DNA from: Lacipirellulaceae bacterium
GTDB lineage: Bacteria > Planctomycetota > Planctomycetia > Pirellulales > Lacipirellulaceae
NCBI GenBank assembly: GCA_040218535.1
Contig: JAVJRG010000005.1
Location: 620,001 to 684,000 of the forward strand
DNA length: 64,000 nt
Reading direction: 5' to 3'
Under the pieces are notes generated by a model. That model was not told where the DNA came from. It saw nothing but the letters and a program-made list of their open reading frames with translations, and did not search any database. A program made the translations under genes and the position numbers. Shown one piece after another: positions 29,001-35,780 of this stretch; the first letter of the stretch is position 1; each line of letters starts with the position of its first letter.

Positions 29001-29178
29001 CCGTGCCGACCAGCAGGAAAAGAACCAGCAGGCTGAGCGCGACGAGCAGCAGGATGCCGCGCCGCTTGGGGGGCGCCAGGCGCGGGGCGCCAGGCGCTAG
29101 TTGATCACTGGACTTTCGTAAACGAGCGCCTAGCGCCCAGCGCCTAACGCCCTGTTGTTTTCTGTTCCAAAGTTTCAT
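23083..29178 (-). CDS. Giant GspK/PilX-like pseudopilin (2031 aa)
   Basis: Residue 40 onwards reads KRRGILLLVALSLLVLFLLVGTAFVVTARHSSRTAITVSKANQ, a prepilin-like cleavage site and helix. The mature helix lacks Glu at position 5, as in GspK tip pseudopilins, and is followed by AGQADLLDDVLKQI as in GspK/PilX. The ectodomain is nearly 2000 residues, six or more times the normal GspK length, with several Asp-rich calcium-type loops (DVDNDNDGVRD, GRDDDNDGVVDEPG, DTNGDDVVDLNDN) and a C-terminal part from about 1900 with NTNAPALAQATTMEFNN and IWVTVGFFEVEAAP. It should cap a pilus or type II pseudopilus outside the inner membrane. The 40-residue leader is unusually long and encoded by a heptad repeat element. 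It is the last gene of the minus-strand pilin cluster. Confidence 0.85.
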   Translation of the reverse strand: MKLWNRKQQGVRRWALGARLRKSSDQLAPGAPRLAPPKRRGILLLVALSLLVLFLLVGTAFVVTARHSSRTAITVSKANQIQSAQAGQADLLDDVLKQIVRDTNNPNSSLRNHSLLRDMYGNDGFTGSVPSRDQDNAGNYTGNYRDSSGLVRIPRPTNGEPGPAFPHTDRDGLVARWAPTRFPGASGGNKHLIQQSNITAGQILEIDVLDVEDLSGNQALAIAGLKRTEDAYNGLSLTFTSGPAEGITTRIVDYLPPTIDEPGDEDYLRDFARFRLLSFRQADGSILPQNDIDLNALLAGSRFVVNGRPFNGTGIGFNEQAPVDSARLNTVEMNLDGTASPLALVPNAVFDRMSFSTDGLDDDEVLLQKGAVADYYYLTQAARDQIAANFAPGRPQDLEFIRRKNSLGIGGLGGSDEGYDAADFQNMLLGLMPQVPIETTWPNLTGTAPGSLGDMVLPSLHRPALINYFDNQVGLYERSPTLLRKTLLRPSWFDHPNFTGSNPELSARVSTFENLMVNKYNYSLNDIQTNDDIRDAAQALVNHSIYGPWDVDNDNDGVRDSVWVDFGAPVMSMPDGTLVKPLAAVLCLDMDGRLNVNAHGSVATLNPLNIPAPELAGGALLTAAPKGLGVSTTEISLIPVLGDRYDEITYGTTIGTVSIPGKYGIDNRAGSFAAPAYPGHANQFELKSQLSLQGVAESYQPTGARKSQYGSPIDMHGKYSMGLNDFGQPFFMQTKFAGTLNFDYPFEIDLTALTGAASSTTDTPFSINELERSLRAYDIDAAATPDRLATLGDFLGSNLDKRNLLTTDSWDLPVPSVNLPRWVNVTDGTQMDLDDNSGNDDSFIEVMGRPAVGASFADLIEYRFRAVTPGLRYDRTVTPNVLPPLNAAQRRAVANLIPRDLAKGAKLDINRALGNGRDDDNDGVVDEPGEVDGAYWRLERGQAGMAVTVDQNLADGDPANEFVRVDPAANNRNDRNLSPGLARDFKDGAWGAPLDGSFDTNGDDVVDLNDNEVRDMSRTGNNAADVAYRVRWDNLRRQELAKDLYITAVATVDPFDTASPEGQRKLRKLAQWAINVVDYRDADSIMTPFEFDLNPFEDSNGDGNPWDVDGVIDSTAAPSADDTQPHRALAWGLERPELVISESLAWHDPRVSDEADEATAPGGTSAPASDMMEEAGEYDQLVRPRGAWFLELYNPWPQNSAASADVNAFSTSTHVGVDLGRTHDRTATGSPVWRVAVSIEPADADPREALEPQSIERSLYFSRWDPSNIDQNDGDEFWATIPTQSVRPGRYMVVGGAHQSATDPAVYEMPIAEPRQGPGGTLEPRRLILDTQPNVPEAVRFVDEDDAVAMDRNKNNQNENPNTNFRMASPPDDDPVDTRQSYTDVAIINEPRRMSLSEPAGGYPGDDGGVVDPNFADHVKFYGYEPTDINQADGAVRDIYPYGFYGIGPDQPKPHDIPLDSLHNPALLEPGTGGGFARGVFLQRLANPLLPFDADTNPYRTVDYTTTNLTVFNSRERGMREGGPTNSSVSIAQRFLSTERGWVDWHQNNAFTATADEINPWAREKYLNILRMPGAPPQASMTAAPRPWPGGPAQNRNRRPNAETQIPDDPNTFTMHSFPDCTLGFLNRCFMDEDPAVVAPQKLREPKQPFPWLAWNNRPYISAHEVMQVPTFGAAQLLRDFTMKDPANANAEIYRGPAPTTAGTPPMNPDILEADGPYQHLANFHRTDDNNGTEGIAGLHRMLDYLHVPSRFVGTEEWLNPVAFSGVMSDTDDPRHGLQVPFNKVSLFREPGQVNLNTIADDSVLDGLFHRNSGTLAEHPGPTWAQFVNSRRVDNASGIMLQLGNSPTFFENPYRTADAGDFVPPLSSTDITREGADATMLRRSDNNAGTLPDTNAPALAQATTMEFNNADRNPWFRYQPTTRLDNLVTTRSNVYSIWVTVGFFEVEAAPTLAQFRAANDPGGALSDAQLQALYDRVYPEGYQLGREYGIDVGQTRRLRGFSIVDRSIPVGFEPGHDHNTREVVRLQRQVE
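29072..29154. repeat. Heptad repeat element 2 (GGCGCYR family), inside prepilin leader
   Basis: Left units GGCGCCA, GGCGCGG, GGCGCCA, GGCGCTA fill 29072-29099. Right units CGCCTAG, CGCCCAG, CGCCTAA, CGCCCTG fill 29127-29154. The arms pair in heptad register. The whole element is read in frame as the leader of the GspK-like protein. Confidence 0.8.
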
Positions 29179-29233
29179 CTTCTTGCCTCTTTCTGAGCGA
29201 ATCGTGCCCCGGCCCGCTCAGGTTTGGTTGTTG

Positions 29234-29310
29234 GGCGCTAGGCGCCGGGCGCTGGTTATTCGGTTGACCCACGAATAACTATCGCCCAGCGCCTAACAAC
29301 TAGCGCCTCA
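29234..29310. repeat. Heptad repeat element 3 (GGCGCYR family)
   Basis: Units GGCGCTA, GGCGCCG, GGCGCTG at 29234-29254 face CGCCCAG, CGCCTAA, CAACTAG, CGCCTCA at 29283-29310. An inner inverted repeat gttattcg/cgaataac extends the stem. The last unit contains the stop codon of the PilV-like gene. Same family as element 2, on the other side of the GspK-like start codon. Confidence 0.8.
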
Positions 29311-30696
29311 CTGTTGCATCGGTATCGACCGTGTCGTCACGCTGACGATTCCCGGGAGGAGAATCGCGCGGAGGTTAGGTGAGTAGCCCGGTACCAGCGG
29401 ATTCTCTGGCCACTCGGGACCATCGAGCATTGCCCGCCGACCTTGTACGATTGCATTATCGCTGGTCAGTTGAACTTGATCGGTGTCGTTATCCAACGAC
29501 AGCAGCCGATACCACTTCATCAAAAACGTGCCATTGGTTGGATTGACGCCCGCGACGGCGATCCAGTTCCCCGGACGAATGTCTTCCAACGCGTCATCAA
29601 CCGCCTGCGCTCCAGCAGCATTGTTATTCCGATTGAAAAGGATCAGCTCCCCGCCGGCCAAATACTCGGCTTCCAGCAACCGTTCGCTCGTTTCCGACGG
29701 CGCTTCCTCACGGCGGTGGAACACGGCAACCGACACGTCGTAGGCCTTGCTCCCGTACTGGCTGCTGGCCGGTTGCAGGGCTTCGAGCCCAGCACTAGTC
29801 ACAGGCACCACGGAAGCAAGCCAAGTGTAGTTCGCCTCGTACTCGCGACGGAGGAGGACGTCGTCAGTCGGATTGTCAGGGGTGTTGCCAGGATCTGCCG
29901 TCTTCCACCGCTGAATCGCGGGGCGGTCGTCCTCGTCGGGTAATTCTACGCTGAGGGTGTCGTGAAGGGAAAAGATGGTGTCAGCGACAAGCAGCGGCAT
30001 AGGATCGCCTGGTACCGCGCCAGGTAGCGAAACTCGACGTATCGGCCACGTTGGTTCCTGTATCGGCCATGCAGCTGGCGGCAGTGTCCAAGTTGCAGGC
30101 GGCGAATTCCAAGCAGCAGGCATCGTCATGCTCTGAGTGGCACCCTGTAAATAGGGAAAGAAGTGGTTGTGCTCTTGCAATGCGTTTTGTGGAGGTAGCG
30201 CAGACTGCACTCCAATGGGGTCAATGATAAAGGCACGACCAGGTGTAATCGCTGGGTTGATAATATTGAATTGACCGCTGTTGATCGTCGACTGCTGGAT
30301 GACAGCGAGATCATAGTCATAAACTGTTTCAACCGTATCAGCTCTAACATCTGGATCGCCATACAACCAAGCCTGCGGTCGCAGGATCCCTCGGGCCAGT
30401 AGCTCATCAAACGCCGCGTCGGACAGGGCCGTGCTACGGTCGAACTGTTCGCCTTGGGCAGCATAATGGCTGCCGACCGGGAACAGCGACGCCACGCCCA
30501 TCAGTCCGAACAGCAGGACGAACATGCTGATGAGGACCTCTAAGAGGCTGATACCTCTTTTTGAGGGATGAGGGGTGAAAGATGAGGGATGAACTCGGGG
30601 GACGCTCTGCGCCAAAACATCATCCCTCATCCTTCTGCCTTCATCCTTGGCAGTTCTTTTTCGCGAATCAAATGTGAAAAGTTTGAACTCTCGCAC
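29308..30696 (-). CDS. PilV/GspI-like pseudopilin
   Basis: 462 aa. KRGISLLEVLISMFVLLFGLMGVASLFPVG is a type III (prepilin) signal with Gly at -1 and Glu at +5, so it should be cleaved by prepilin peptidase and enter the pilus or pseudopilus. The ectodomain (about 400 residues) is large for the class and contains FDRSTALSDAAFDELLARGIL, typical of PilV-like minor pilins. The start ATG at 30696 gives a leader of about 48 residues (normally 6-25), because a heptad element lies between it and the cleavage site; an internal ATG (MRDDVLAQ) would still leave half of it. The stop lies inside another heptad unit. It sits one base from the upstream gene's end, so they are co-transcribed. Confidence 0.87.
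   Translation of the reverse strand: MREFKLFTFDSRKRTAKDEGRRMRDDVLAQSVPRVHPSSFTPHPSKRGISLLEVLISMFVLLFGLMGVASLFPVGSHYAAQGEQFDRSTALSDAAFDELLARGILRPQAWLYGDPDVRADTVETVYDYDLAVIQQSTINSGQFNIINPAITPGRAFIIDPIGVQSALPPQNALQEHNHFFPYLQGATQSMTMPAAWNSPPATWTLPPAAWPIQEPTWPIRRVSLPGAVPGDPMPLLVADTIFSLHDTLSVELPDEDDRPAIQRWKTADPGNTPDNPTDDVLLRREYEANYTWLASVVPVTSAGLEALQPASSQYGSKAYDVSVAVFHRREEAPSETSERLLEAEYLAGGELILFNRNNNAAGAQAVDDALEDIRPGNWIAVAGVNPTNGTFLMKWYRLLSLDNDTDQVQLTSDNAIVQGRRAMLDGPEWPENPLVPGYSPNLRAILLPGIVSVTTRSIPMQQ
30563..30649. repeat. Heptad repeat element 4 (GAGGGAT family), inside prepilin leader
   Basis: Units GAGGGAT, GAGGGGT, GAAAGAT, GAGGGAT at 30563-30590 face ATCCCTC, ATCCTTC, TGCCTTC, ATCCTTG at 30622-30649. 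The element is translated in frame as part of the long leader of the PilV-like protein. Confidence 0.8.
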
Positions 30697-30697
30697 G

Positions 30698-32008
30698 CTA
30701 TCGCCCTCCTTCCCGCCGCATTTCGCGGGCGTATTGGCGGGCGGCGAACATCTGGGCGGGGACGCTTTGCATCAAGCCGGCCAAGTTGTTCGTCGGGGGG
30801 CTGTAGATCGGGTTCTCTAGGTCGACAAACGCATTGTTGGTCGCCAACACGCGGCCTGAGCTGGCACCGATCACCACCCAGCGGCTATCACCATTGAGCC
30901 AATTGACTTTCTCGCGCAACTCGTCGTGAGCGTCCGCGCGATTTGGGAAATCCCAATCGTTGACGGTCGTCATTTCAACCGGTACGTTTTCTCTGCGACC
31001 GACGAGCATGTAGATCTGTGACGTAACGCGTTCAGGATCAACGGTTGCATCGGGTACTGCGACGGCGTTGTCGTCATTCCAGAAATATCGATCGACCGTG
31101 CCATCGGGAGCGAACAGCACAGCAACGCCGTCGTCGTTGTTAGTTAGCATGGGATCGTTTTCATCAATGGCGATCAATGGGTTATGGCAACAAGAAGGCA
31201 TTTGATCCACAGGAAGGCCTGAACATTGCAAGTCGATGCAAACACCCTTGGGCAACTGCAAGGGGGGCTCCGCGGAACGCATGGGCAGGCGACGAATCGC
31301 GTAGCGATTACCGATGGTGTCGTTGACCACTTGGCCGTTATTGTTGAGCCACTCGACCCGGAAACCATCTCCATCAGGAGAGTTATTGGTTGGCCCATTT
31401 GTGGCTATAAAAAAAGGCCCATCAAGGTCGCTGCGATCAGTCGGGGCGTCCAACTCGCGGCTCAGCCGATACCGATTACCGTCCACTTCAAGAATGTCGC
31501 CCGGGCGGAACATTCTTTGAGGGAGTTCGAGAAGCGAGGGACCGTTGGGAGATCCGCTGGTGAAAGTGCTATTCAACCCAATACCAAACTGAGCACGTAG
31601 AATCGGTGTGCCTAGTGAGACATCGGGATAGATGCGAACTGCTGAATTCTCACTGAACCCAGCGAACGCTGGAGGCTCTTCGATTTGAAAGATTTCCAAG
31701 CAAACCCCACGGTCGGGATTGGTCGGATCACCGGGGATACCGGTTGTCGCTGACAGCTTTTGCAAGAAGATCCCATGCGGACGTCCTGTACGAGCCGCTT
31801 CAGCTTGGGCGAGAGTGATGTAGTTTTGCACTTCGCGGGAGGCTTCGCGAATCTTGCGAGGATCGTTATTGGGCGAAAGCAGCGGAATGACACCGGCGAC
31901 CAATGTTGTCAGGATGGTGATGACCACCAGCAACTCGATGAGCGTCATGCCGCGCGGACGGTCAGCCTTACGGCTGTGCGTTTCGGAATGGACATTTTGA
32001 TTACGCAT
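30698..32008 (-). CDS. GspH/FimT-like pseudopilin
   Basis: 436 aa. RPRGMTLIELLVVITILTTLVAGVIPLLSP is the prepilin signal (Gly -1, Glu +5), after a 20-residue leader. EVQNYITLAQAEAARTGRPHGIFLQ right after the helix is the GspH/FimT pattern. The ectodomain of about 380 residues is longer than in the enterobacterial proteins, as in the neighbouring genes. The leader contains a small palindrome. It follows the GspG-like gene by 45 bases and precedes the PilV-like gene by one base. Confidence 0.88.
   Translation of the reverse strand: MRNQNVHSETHSRKADRPRGMTLIELLVVITILTTLVAGVIPLLSPNNDPRKIREASREVQNYITLAQAEAARTGRPHGIFLQKLSATTGIPGDPTNPDRGVCLEIFQIEEPPAFAGFSENSAVRIYPDVSLGTPILRAQFGIGLNSTFTSGSPNGPSLLELPQRMFRPGDILEVDGNRYRLSRELDAPTDRSDLDGPFFIATNGPTNNSPDGDGFRVEWLNNNGQVVNDTIGNRYAIRRLPMRSAEPPLQLPKGVCIDLQCSGLPVDQMPSCCHNPLIAIDENDPMLTNNDDGVAVLFAPDGTVDRYFWNDDNAVAVPDATVDPERVTSQIYMLVGRRENVPVEMTTVNDWDFPNRADAHDELREKVNWLNGDSRWVVIGASSGRVLATNNAFVDLENPIYSPPTNNLAGLMQSVPAQMFAARQYAREMRREGGR
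31963..31976. repeat. Short REP-like palindrome in prepilin leader
   Basis: CAGCC and GGCTG flank tta c, read on the minus strand as CAGCCGTAAGGCTG. It lies in the leader codons (SRKADR) of the GspH-like pseudopilin, just ahead of the cleavage site. Confidence 0.5.
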
Positions 32009-32052
32009 AATGTTTTCCGCTCCAGTCCTCCCCGGGGCGTCTTTGCCTTGCG

Positions 32053-33180
32053 TTACTGCTCTAAGCTGTGGTTTGTGATATTGTCGATCGAGTTGTCGTC
32101 ACCGTCGCCACCATTGGCAAACGTGGGATCTCCCGGCACACCGAACTCGTAATCGCCGGTATTGGTATCAATGCCGTACGGGTCAACGCGGCCTTCCACG
32201 GTGGTAACTAAACCCGGCGACGCATTAATGTCCGTAATTCCGTCGGCCCCAGCAGAGTAAATCAGGGGCACAAGTCGGAATGGCCGCGAATCGTCTCTCA
32301 GGCGTTCGACGTAATCCTCGAACGGAGCTTGATAGGCACCACTACTTGGCAGGGCCGTGGGAAGATCGCGACGGAAGGGATCGAACGGGTCGTGGTCCGC
32401 ATCGGCTTCAGCGGTCATTATGTTTGAACGCAAAGCGTAGCCCGCTGGCCAACGGATGAATTGGATCGGCCGGCCCCAACCATCAATGAATTCAAGAGCA
32501 CCATCTCCATCCGTATCGGCGATGTCTTGCTCGCTGAACAGATCCGCGGCTTCGCCATCGCCGCAGGCAAGCATGATCGTCAAGTACAAACACTCAGCTC
32601 CTTGATTCTGTACAAGCGTCTCGTCATCAGTGGAACCTGTCGCATAGTAACGGCGTTGATAGGTCTTCGTGAGTGCAGGTACGTCAGCCAGGAAAAGGGG
32701 GGAGCGAGGAGTCACTGACATAGGACTGCTGGCCGGAATGCCGGTGGCAAGGATGTCGCTCCAGCGATCTGGCATTTCCATTGCCATCAGCTCTCGTAAC
32801 GCAAGCAAACGCATATCCGCCATCGCTTTCCCACGATCACCCGCTGGGAAGGCTGAACGAATGTAAGTTTCGATCGCTGGATTCACGTTCACCCGCCGTG
32901 TCGTGAACGACTGATACTTCTCCATCAGCAGACCATCGATCTTAGTGATGATGCTCTTCGTCCTGCTCCGTCGGGCACTTTCGAAAGCCGCACTCGAGGC
33001 ACCTAGGAGGGCCGCTGCTAGGATCGCAATGATGACGATTGTGACGAGGAGCTCGACGAGGGTGAAGGCGCGTTGAGTAAGGGGGAGGGCGGAAGGGGGA
33101 AGGGGGATTGCGGGTGCATACCTTCCACGCACATTCTTCTCTCCGCCTTCCACTTTCCACCTTCCGCCTTGGACAATCAT
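32053..33180 (-). CDS. GspG/H-like pseudopilin, start overlapping upstream stop
   Basis: About 375 aa from the ATG at 33180. This start overlaps the TGA of the upstream pilin gene (ATGA), a sign of translational coupling; further upstream in-frame codons belong to another frame. QRAFTLVELLVTIVIIAILAAALLGASSAAFESARRSRTKSI is the prepilin signal; the residue before Phe+1 is Ala rather than Gly. Leader length is about 35 residues, encoded by heptad repeats. The ectodomain is acidic and ends in DGDDNSIDNITNHSLEQ. Likely a minor component of the pseudopilus made by this cluster. Confidence 0.85.
   Translation of the reverse strand: MIVQGGRWKVEGGEKNVRGRYAPAIPLPPSALPLTQRAFTLVELLVTIVIIAILAAALLGASSAAFESARRSRTKSIITKIDGLLMEKYQSFTTRRVNVNPAIETYIRSAFPAGDRGKAMADMRLLALRELMAMEMPDRWSDILATGIPASSPMSVTPRSPLFLADVPALTKTYQRRYYATGSTDDETLVQNQGAECLYLTIMLACGDGEAADLFSEQDIADTDGDGALEFIDGWGRPIQFIRWPAGYALRSNIMTAEADADHDPFDPFRRDLPTALPSSGAYQAPFEDYVERLRDDSRPFRLVPLIYSAGADGITDINASPGLVTTVEGRVDPYGIDTNTGDYEFGVPGDPTFANGGDGDDNSIDNITNHSLEQ
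33080..33170. repeat. Heptad repeat element 5 (CCRCCTT family), inside prepilin leader
   Basis: Units AGGGGGA, GGGCGGA, AGGGGGA, AGGGGGA at 33080-33107 face CCGCCTT, CCACTTT, CCACCTT, CCGCCTT at 33143-33170. The arms are complementary. The element spans almost all of the leader of the pseudopilin starting at 33180. Confidence 0.8.
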
Positions 33181-34217
33181 TCTTGTTCCGCCTCCAACGT
33201 GCCTTGGGTGAAGTTGGTCAGCGTGTCGGCAATGTCGCCAGTGAACGGGCCTTCGGGGAAGAGGAGCGGGGAATTCTCTTGAGCGACTGCTGCCCACTTG
33301 TTGGCCTCGCCCCATGCGTCATCGAGTCCGGCATGAAGAATCTGGAACTTCCCTTGATTGGCATACTTTGTTTGGGCCAAAGAGGGCGTCGACGTCGTTG
33401 TCGTTTCTAAGGGTCGCTTAAGAGCGGCTATGAACTCTGGTGTCGTCGCATTAGGGTCTGCTGGGCTTTGCAAGGGATACGCGTAGCTGATGTTCGAACC
33501 GGAAGTTGCGCGATCACTTGGCTTGTTTTTAGAAACATCGAAATACAGGTAGGGCTGTACGGAGGTCGCCGGGTAGTACATCCAAAGATTGATACGTCTC
33601 TCAATGCTGCTGTCACGAGGATCTTCATACAGGATGAAACGCCCCGAGAACTGACCATTCTCGCGAGGGCCAAGACGGGTGACGTCGATCACATCGTCGA
33701 AACCGCGGTTCTCAATAATCTCTTGGTCGCCAACAACAAACGATGGGCCACTTGAGCCCGAAATAGGAAACTGTTCGTCCTGACTGAAGCCGCCAAGCCA
33801 GAACACTAAGGCTTCCCCGGCAGAAATCCCCCCCTCAGGTGACGTGCCAGGAACATTGGTTGCACCAATTAGATACTCAACGATCTGGGCTTCATTGGCG
33901 TTAATCCGAGGGAACAGCTTTTTGACGACGCGACGGACGTCGTTTCTTACGGCGTTAACTGGGGCATCGTTAGGCCCTGCTCCGATTGGCGTGAGGGAGT
34001 TTGGCGGCAAGGTGCCATTATCCTCTTTGAAGGTCAGAAGTGCTCTCTCAAGTTCTTTTATCTCCAGTGCGACCCGTGTCGTCTTCGCTCGATTCATCGC
34101 ATTAATCGCTGCCGTCGTCGCTAGACTAGCCAGCACCGCAATAATCGCGATCACAATCAGCAACTCCGTAAGAGTGAAGCCGCGTGGGGACGAGGTTTTT
34201 CGTGGGGAGTGTTTCAT
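33177..34217 (-). CDS. GspG/PilE-like pseudopilin
   Basis: 346 aa with a short, normal leader: SSPRGFTLTELLIVIAIIAVLASLATTAAINAMNRAKTTRVALEIKELERALLTFKEDNGTLPPN. Gly -1, Phe +1 and Glu +5 are canonical, and the region after the helix is the GspG pattern. It is the first pilin gene after pilC and the only one of the five with a plain leader free of palindromes or heptads, which suggests it is the main or ancestral subunit. The stop overlaps the next start (ATGA). Confidence 0.9.
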   Translation of the reverse strand: MKHSPRKTSSPRGFTLTELLIVIAIIAVLASLATTAAINAMNRAKTTRVALEIKELERALLTFKEDNGTLPPNSLTPIGAGPNDAPVNAVRNDVRRVVKKLFPRINANEAQIVEYLIGATNVPGTSPEGGISAGEALVFWLGGFSQDEQFPISGSSGPSFVVGDQEIIENRGFDDVIDVTRLGPRENGQFSGRFILYEDPRDSSIERRINLWMYYPATSVQPYLYFDVSKNKPSDRATSGSNISYAYPLQSPADPNATTPEFIAALKRPLETTTTSTPSLAQTKYANQGKFQILHAGLDDAWGEANKWAAVAQENSPLLFPEGPFTGDIADTLTNFTQGTLEAEQE

Positions 34218-34253
34218 GGTTCAACAAGTGTTTCGTTTTTGGTGTTCAGTTTT

Positions 34254-34285
34254 CACCCGAGTGCTGACGCAGCGCGGCTCGGGTG
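34254..34285. repeat. Hairpin between pilC and pilin gene
   Basis: CACCCGAG and CTCGGGTG (34254-34261, 34278-34285) flank a 16-base loop. It lies in the 82-base gap upstream of the GspG-like start and may adjust mRNA levels within the operon. Confidence 0.5.
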
Positions 34286-34299
34286 GGATGGCAGGGTGG

Positions 34300-35634
34300 T
34301 TACCCCGACAAGTTGTTGATCAAATCCACAAGTGGCACAAACAGAGCGATAACGATAAAACCGACGGCACCACCGAGGAAGATAATCAGCAGCGGTTCCA
34401 TCAGCTTGGTCAGGCCATCGGTCAGGACGGCCACTTCTTCGTCGTACGTGTCGGCGACTTTGTAAAGCATTGTGTCGAGTTCGCCCGTCTCTTCGCCGAC
34501 GTCGACCATGTTGACCACGATGTCGTCGACGATCCGTTGGCGGTATTTCATCATGTAAATCAGCAGGCCGATCGGTCCCGCGATGAAGAAGAACCAGAAG
34601 AACGCCGCCACCGGGTGGAAGCTGAGCTTCGAGTATTCCTTCATCGGCTCGGCAATCGCGTCGCCCTCTTTGATTCGCTCGCTCACGCCGGTGTACATCT
34701 TCTCGAACACGGCATTTCCAGCCGTTTCGCGAGTAATGTTCAGGGCTTCAAGGATCGGAACGCCCGAGGCGATCAGGGTCCCGAGGGTTCGCGAGGTGCG
34801 AGCCATGATATTTTTCTCAACCAGTTGTCCAAAAATGGGAACTTTAATTGCAAATTGATCCCAACCCATGCGTCCCGCTTTGAATTTTCGGATGAGTTTC
34901 ACAAACAACCAGATAGCAATTGGTATGCCAGGAATTAGGAACCAGTAGTTTTTGCACCATTCCGCAACGGCAATCAGGTACAAAGTCATCGCCGGAAGTG
35001 TGAGGCCGAAGTCCTCGAAAATCTTCTGAAACTGTGGCACGATTTTGATCATGATGAACGTCAAAATACCGACGGCCACCGAGACGACGACAATCGGGTA
35101 GATCATCGCACCTTTGACTTTCCGCTTGAGCGATTCGGCCCGCTCCTTGAAGTCCGCCAGACGTTGGAGGATGAGTTCCAGGGCACCACCCGCCTCGCCC
35201 GCCTTGATCATGTTCACGTAGAGGCGGTCGAAACACTTGGGCGACTTGACCATCGCTTCACTGAGCGTGTCGCCCGCCTCGATGGCTTCGCAGGTATCTT
35301 CGAGCGAGTACTTCAACCGGCCTGGCTTGGCCTGATCGCCGAGGATGCGTAGTGAACGCAGAATCGGCAGGCCGGCATCTTGAAGGATGGAGAGCTGTCG
35401 GGTGAAGGCCGTGAGGTCCTTACTCTTCACTCCACCGAACACGAAGCCGCGCTTCTTCTTCGCACCGCCCCCGGCCGCCTCTTCCTTCTTGCGGTTTTTC
35501 TTGACGGAGATCTTCGTAACGAAGTACCCCATCTGGCGTATGGTGGATTGCGCATCTTCCTCGGTGGCCGCCTCGATCACATCTTTGATCTCAGCACCTT
35601 GCGAGTCCATCGCTTCGAATTGGAAAGTAGGCAT
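34300..35634 (-). CDS. pilC: Type IV pilus/type II secretion inner-membrane platform protein PilC/GspF
   Basis: 444 aa. MPTFQFEAMDSQGAEIKDVIEAATEEDAQSTIRQMGYFV is the PilC/GspF N terminus. Two GspF domains follow (about 90-210 and 290-410), each starting with a helix like LTAFTRQLSILQDAGLPILRSLRIL and ARTSRTLGTLIASGVPILEALNI, and three membrane segments (about 185-205, 235-255, 410-435). The protein links the cytoplasmic ATPases to the growing pilus. A basic stretch (KKNRKKEEAAGGGAKKKRG) near 45-65 is a linker. A heptad repeat arm lies only 8 bases upstream of the ATG, so translation probably begins without a normal Shine-Dalgarno site. Confidence 0.95.
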   Translation of the reverse strand: MPTFQFEAMDSQGAEIKDVIEAATEEDAQSTIRQMGYFVTKISVKKNRKKEEAAGGGAKKKRGFVFGGVKSKDLTAFTRQLSILQDAGLPILRSLRILGDQAKPGRLKYSLEDTCEAIEAGDTLSEAMVKSPKCFDRLYVNMIKAGEAGGALELILQRLADFKERAESLKRKVKGAMIYPIVVVSVAVGILTFIMIKIVPQFQKIFEDFGLTLPAMTLYLIAVAEWCKNYWFLIPGIPIAIWLFVKLIRKFKAGRMGWDQFAIKVPIFGQLVEKNIMARTSRTLGTLIASGVPILEALNITRETAGNAVFEKMYTGVSERIKEGDAIAEPMKEYSKLSFHPVAAFFWFFFIAGPIGLLIYMMKYRQRIVDDIVVNMVDVGEETGELDTMLYKVADTYDEEVAVLTDGLTKLMEPLLIIFLGGAVGFIVIALFVPLVDLINNLSG

Positions 35635-35641
35635 TGGATTT

Positions 35642-35776
35642 AGCTCTCAGCTATCAGCGGTCAGCTATCAGCCAGTTTTGGACGGGGCAAATATCTGTTT
35701 GGTATCTTGTGTTGGGTTGGCTCTGAAAACCGCTTGGACGTATTAAACAAAAAGCTGACAGCTGATGGCTGACGGC
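35642..35776. repeat. Heptad repeat element 6 (TCAGCTA family)
   Basis: Units AGCTCTC, AGCTATC, AGCGGTC, AGCTATC, AGCCAGT at 35642-35676 face AGCTGAC, AGCTGAT, GGCTGAC at 35753-35773. The arms are complementary in heptad register, with about 75 bases between. The element fills the gap between pilB stop and pilC start. Confidence 0.75.
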
Positions 35777-35780
35777 TTTC

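Noticed and set aside
29072-29310. Heptad arrays considered as CRISPR or tandem protein repeats
   Set aside because: Units are 7 bases without unique spacers, arms are inverted and flank short gaps; no cas genes present.
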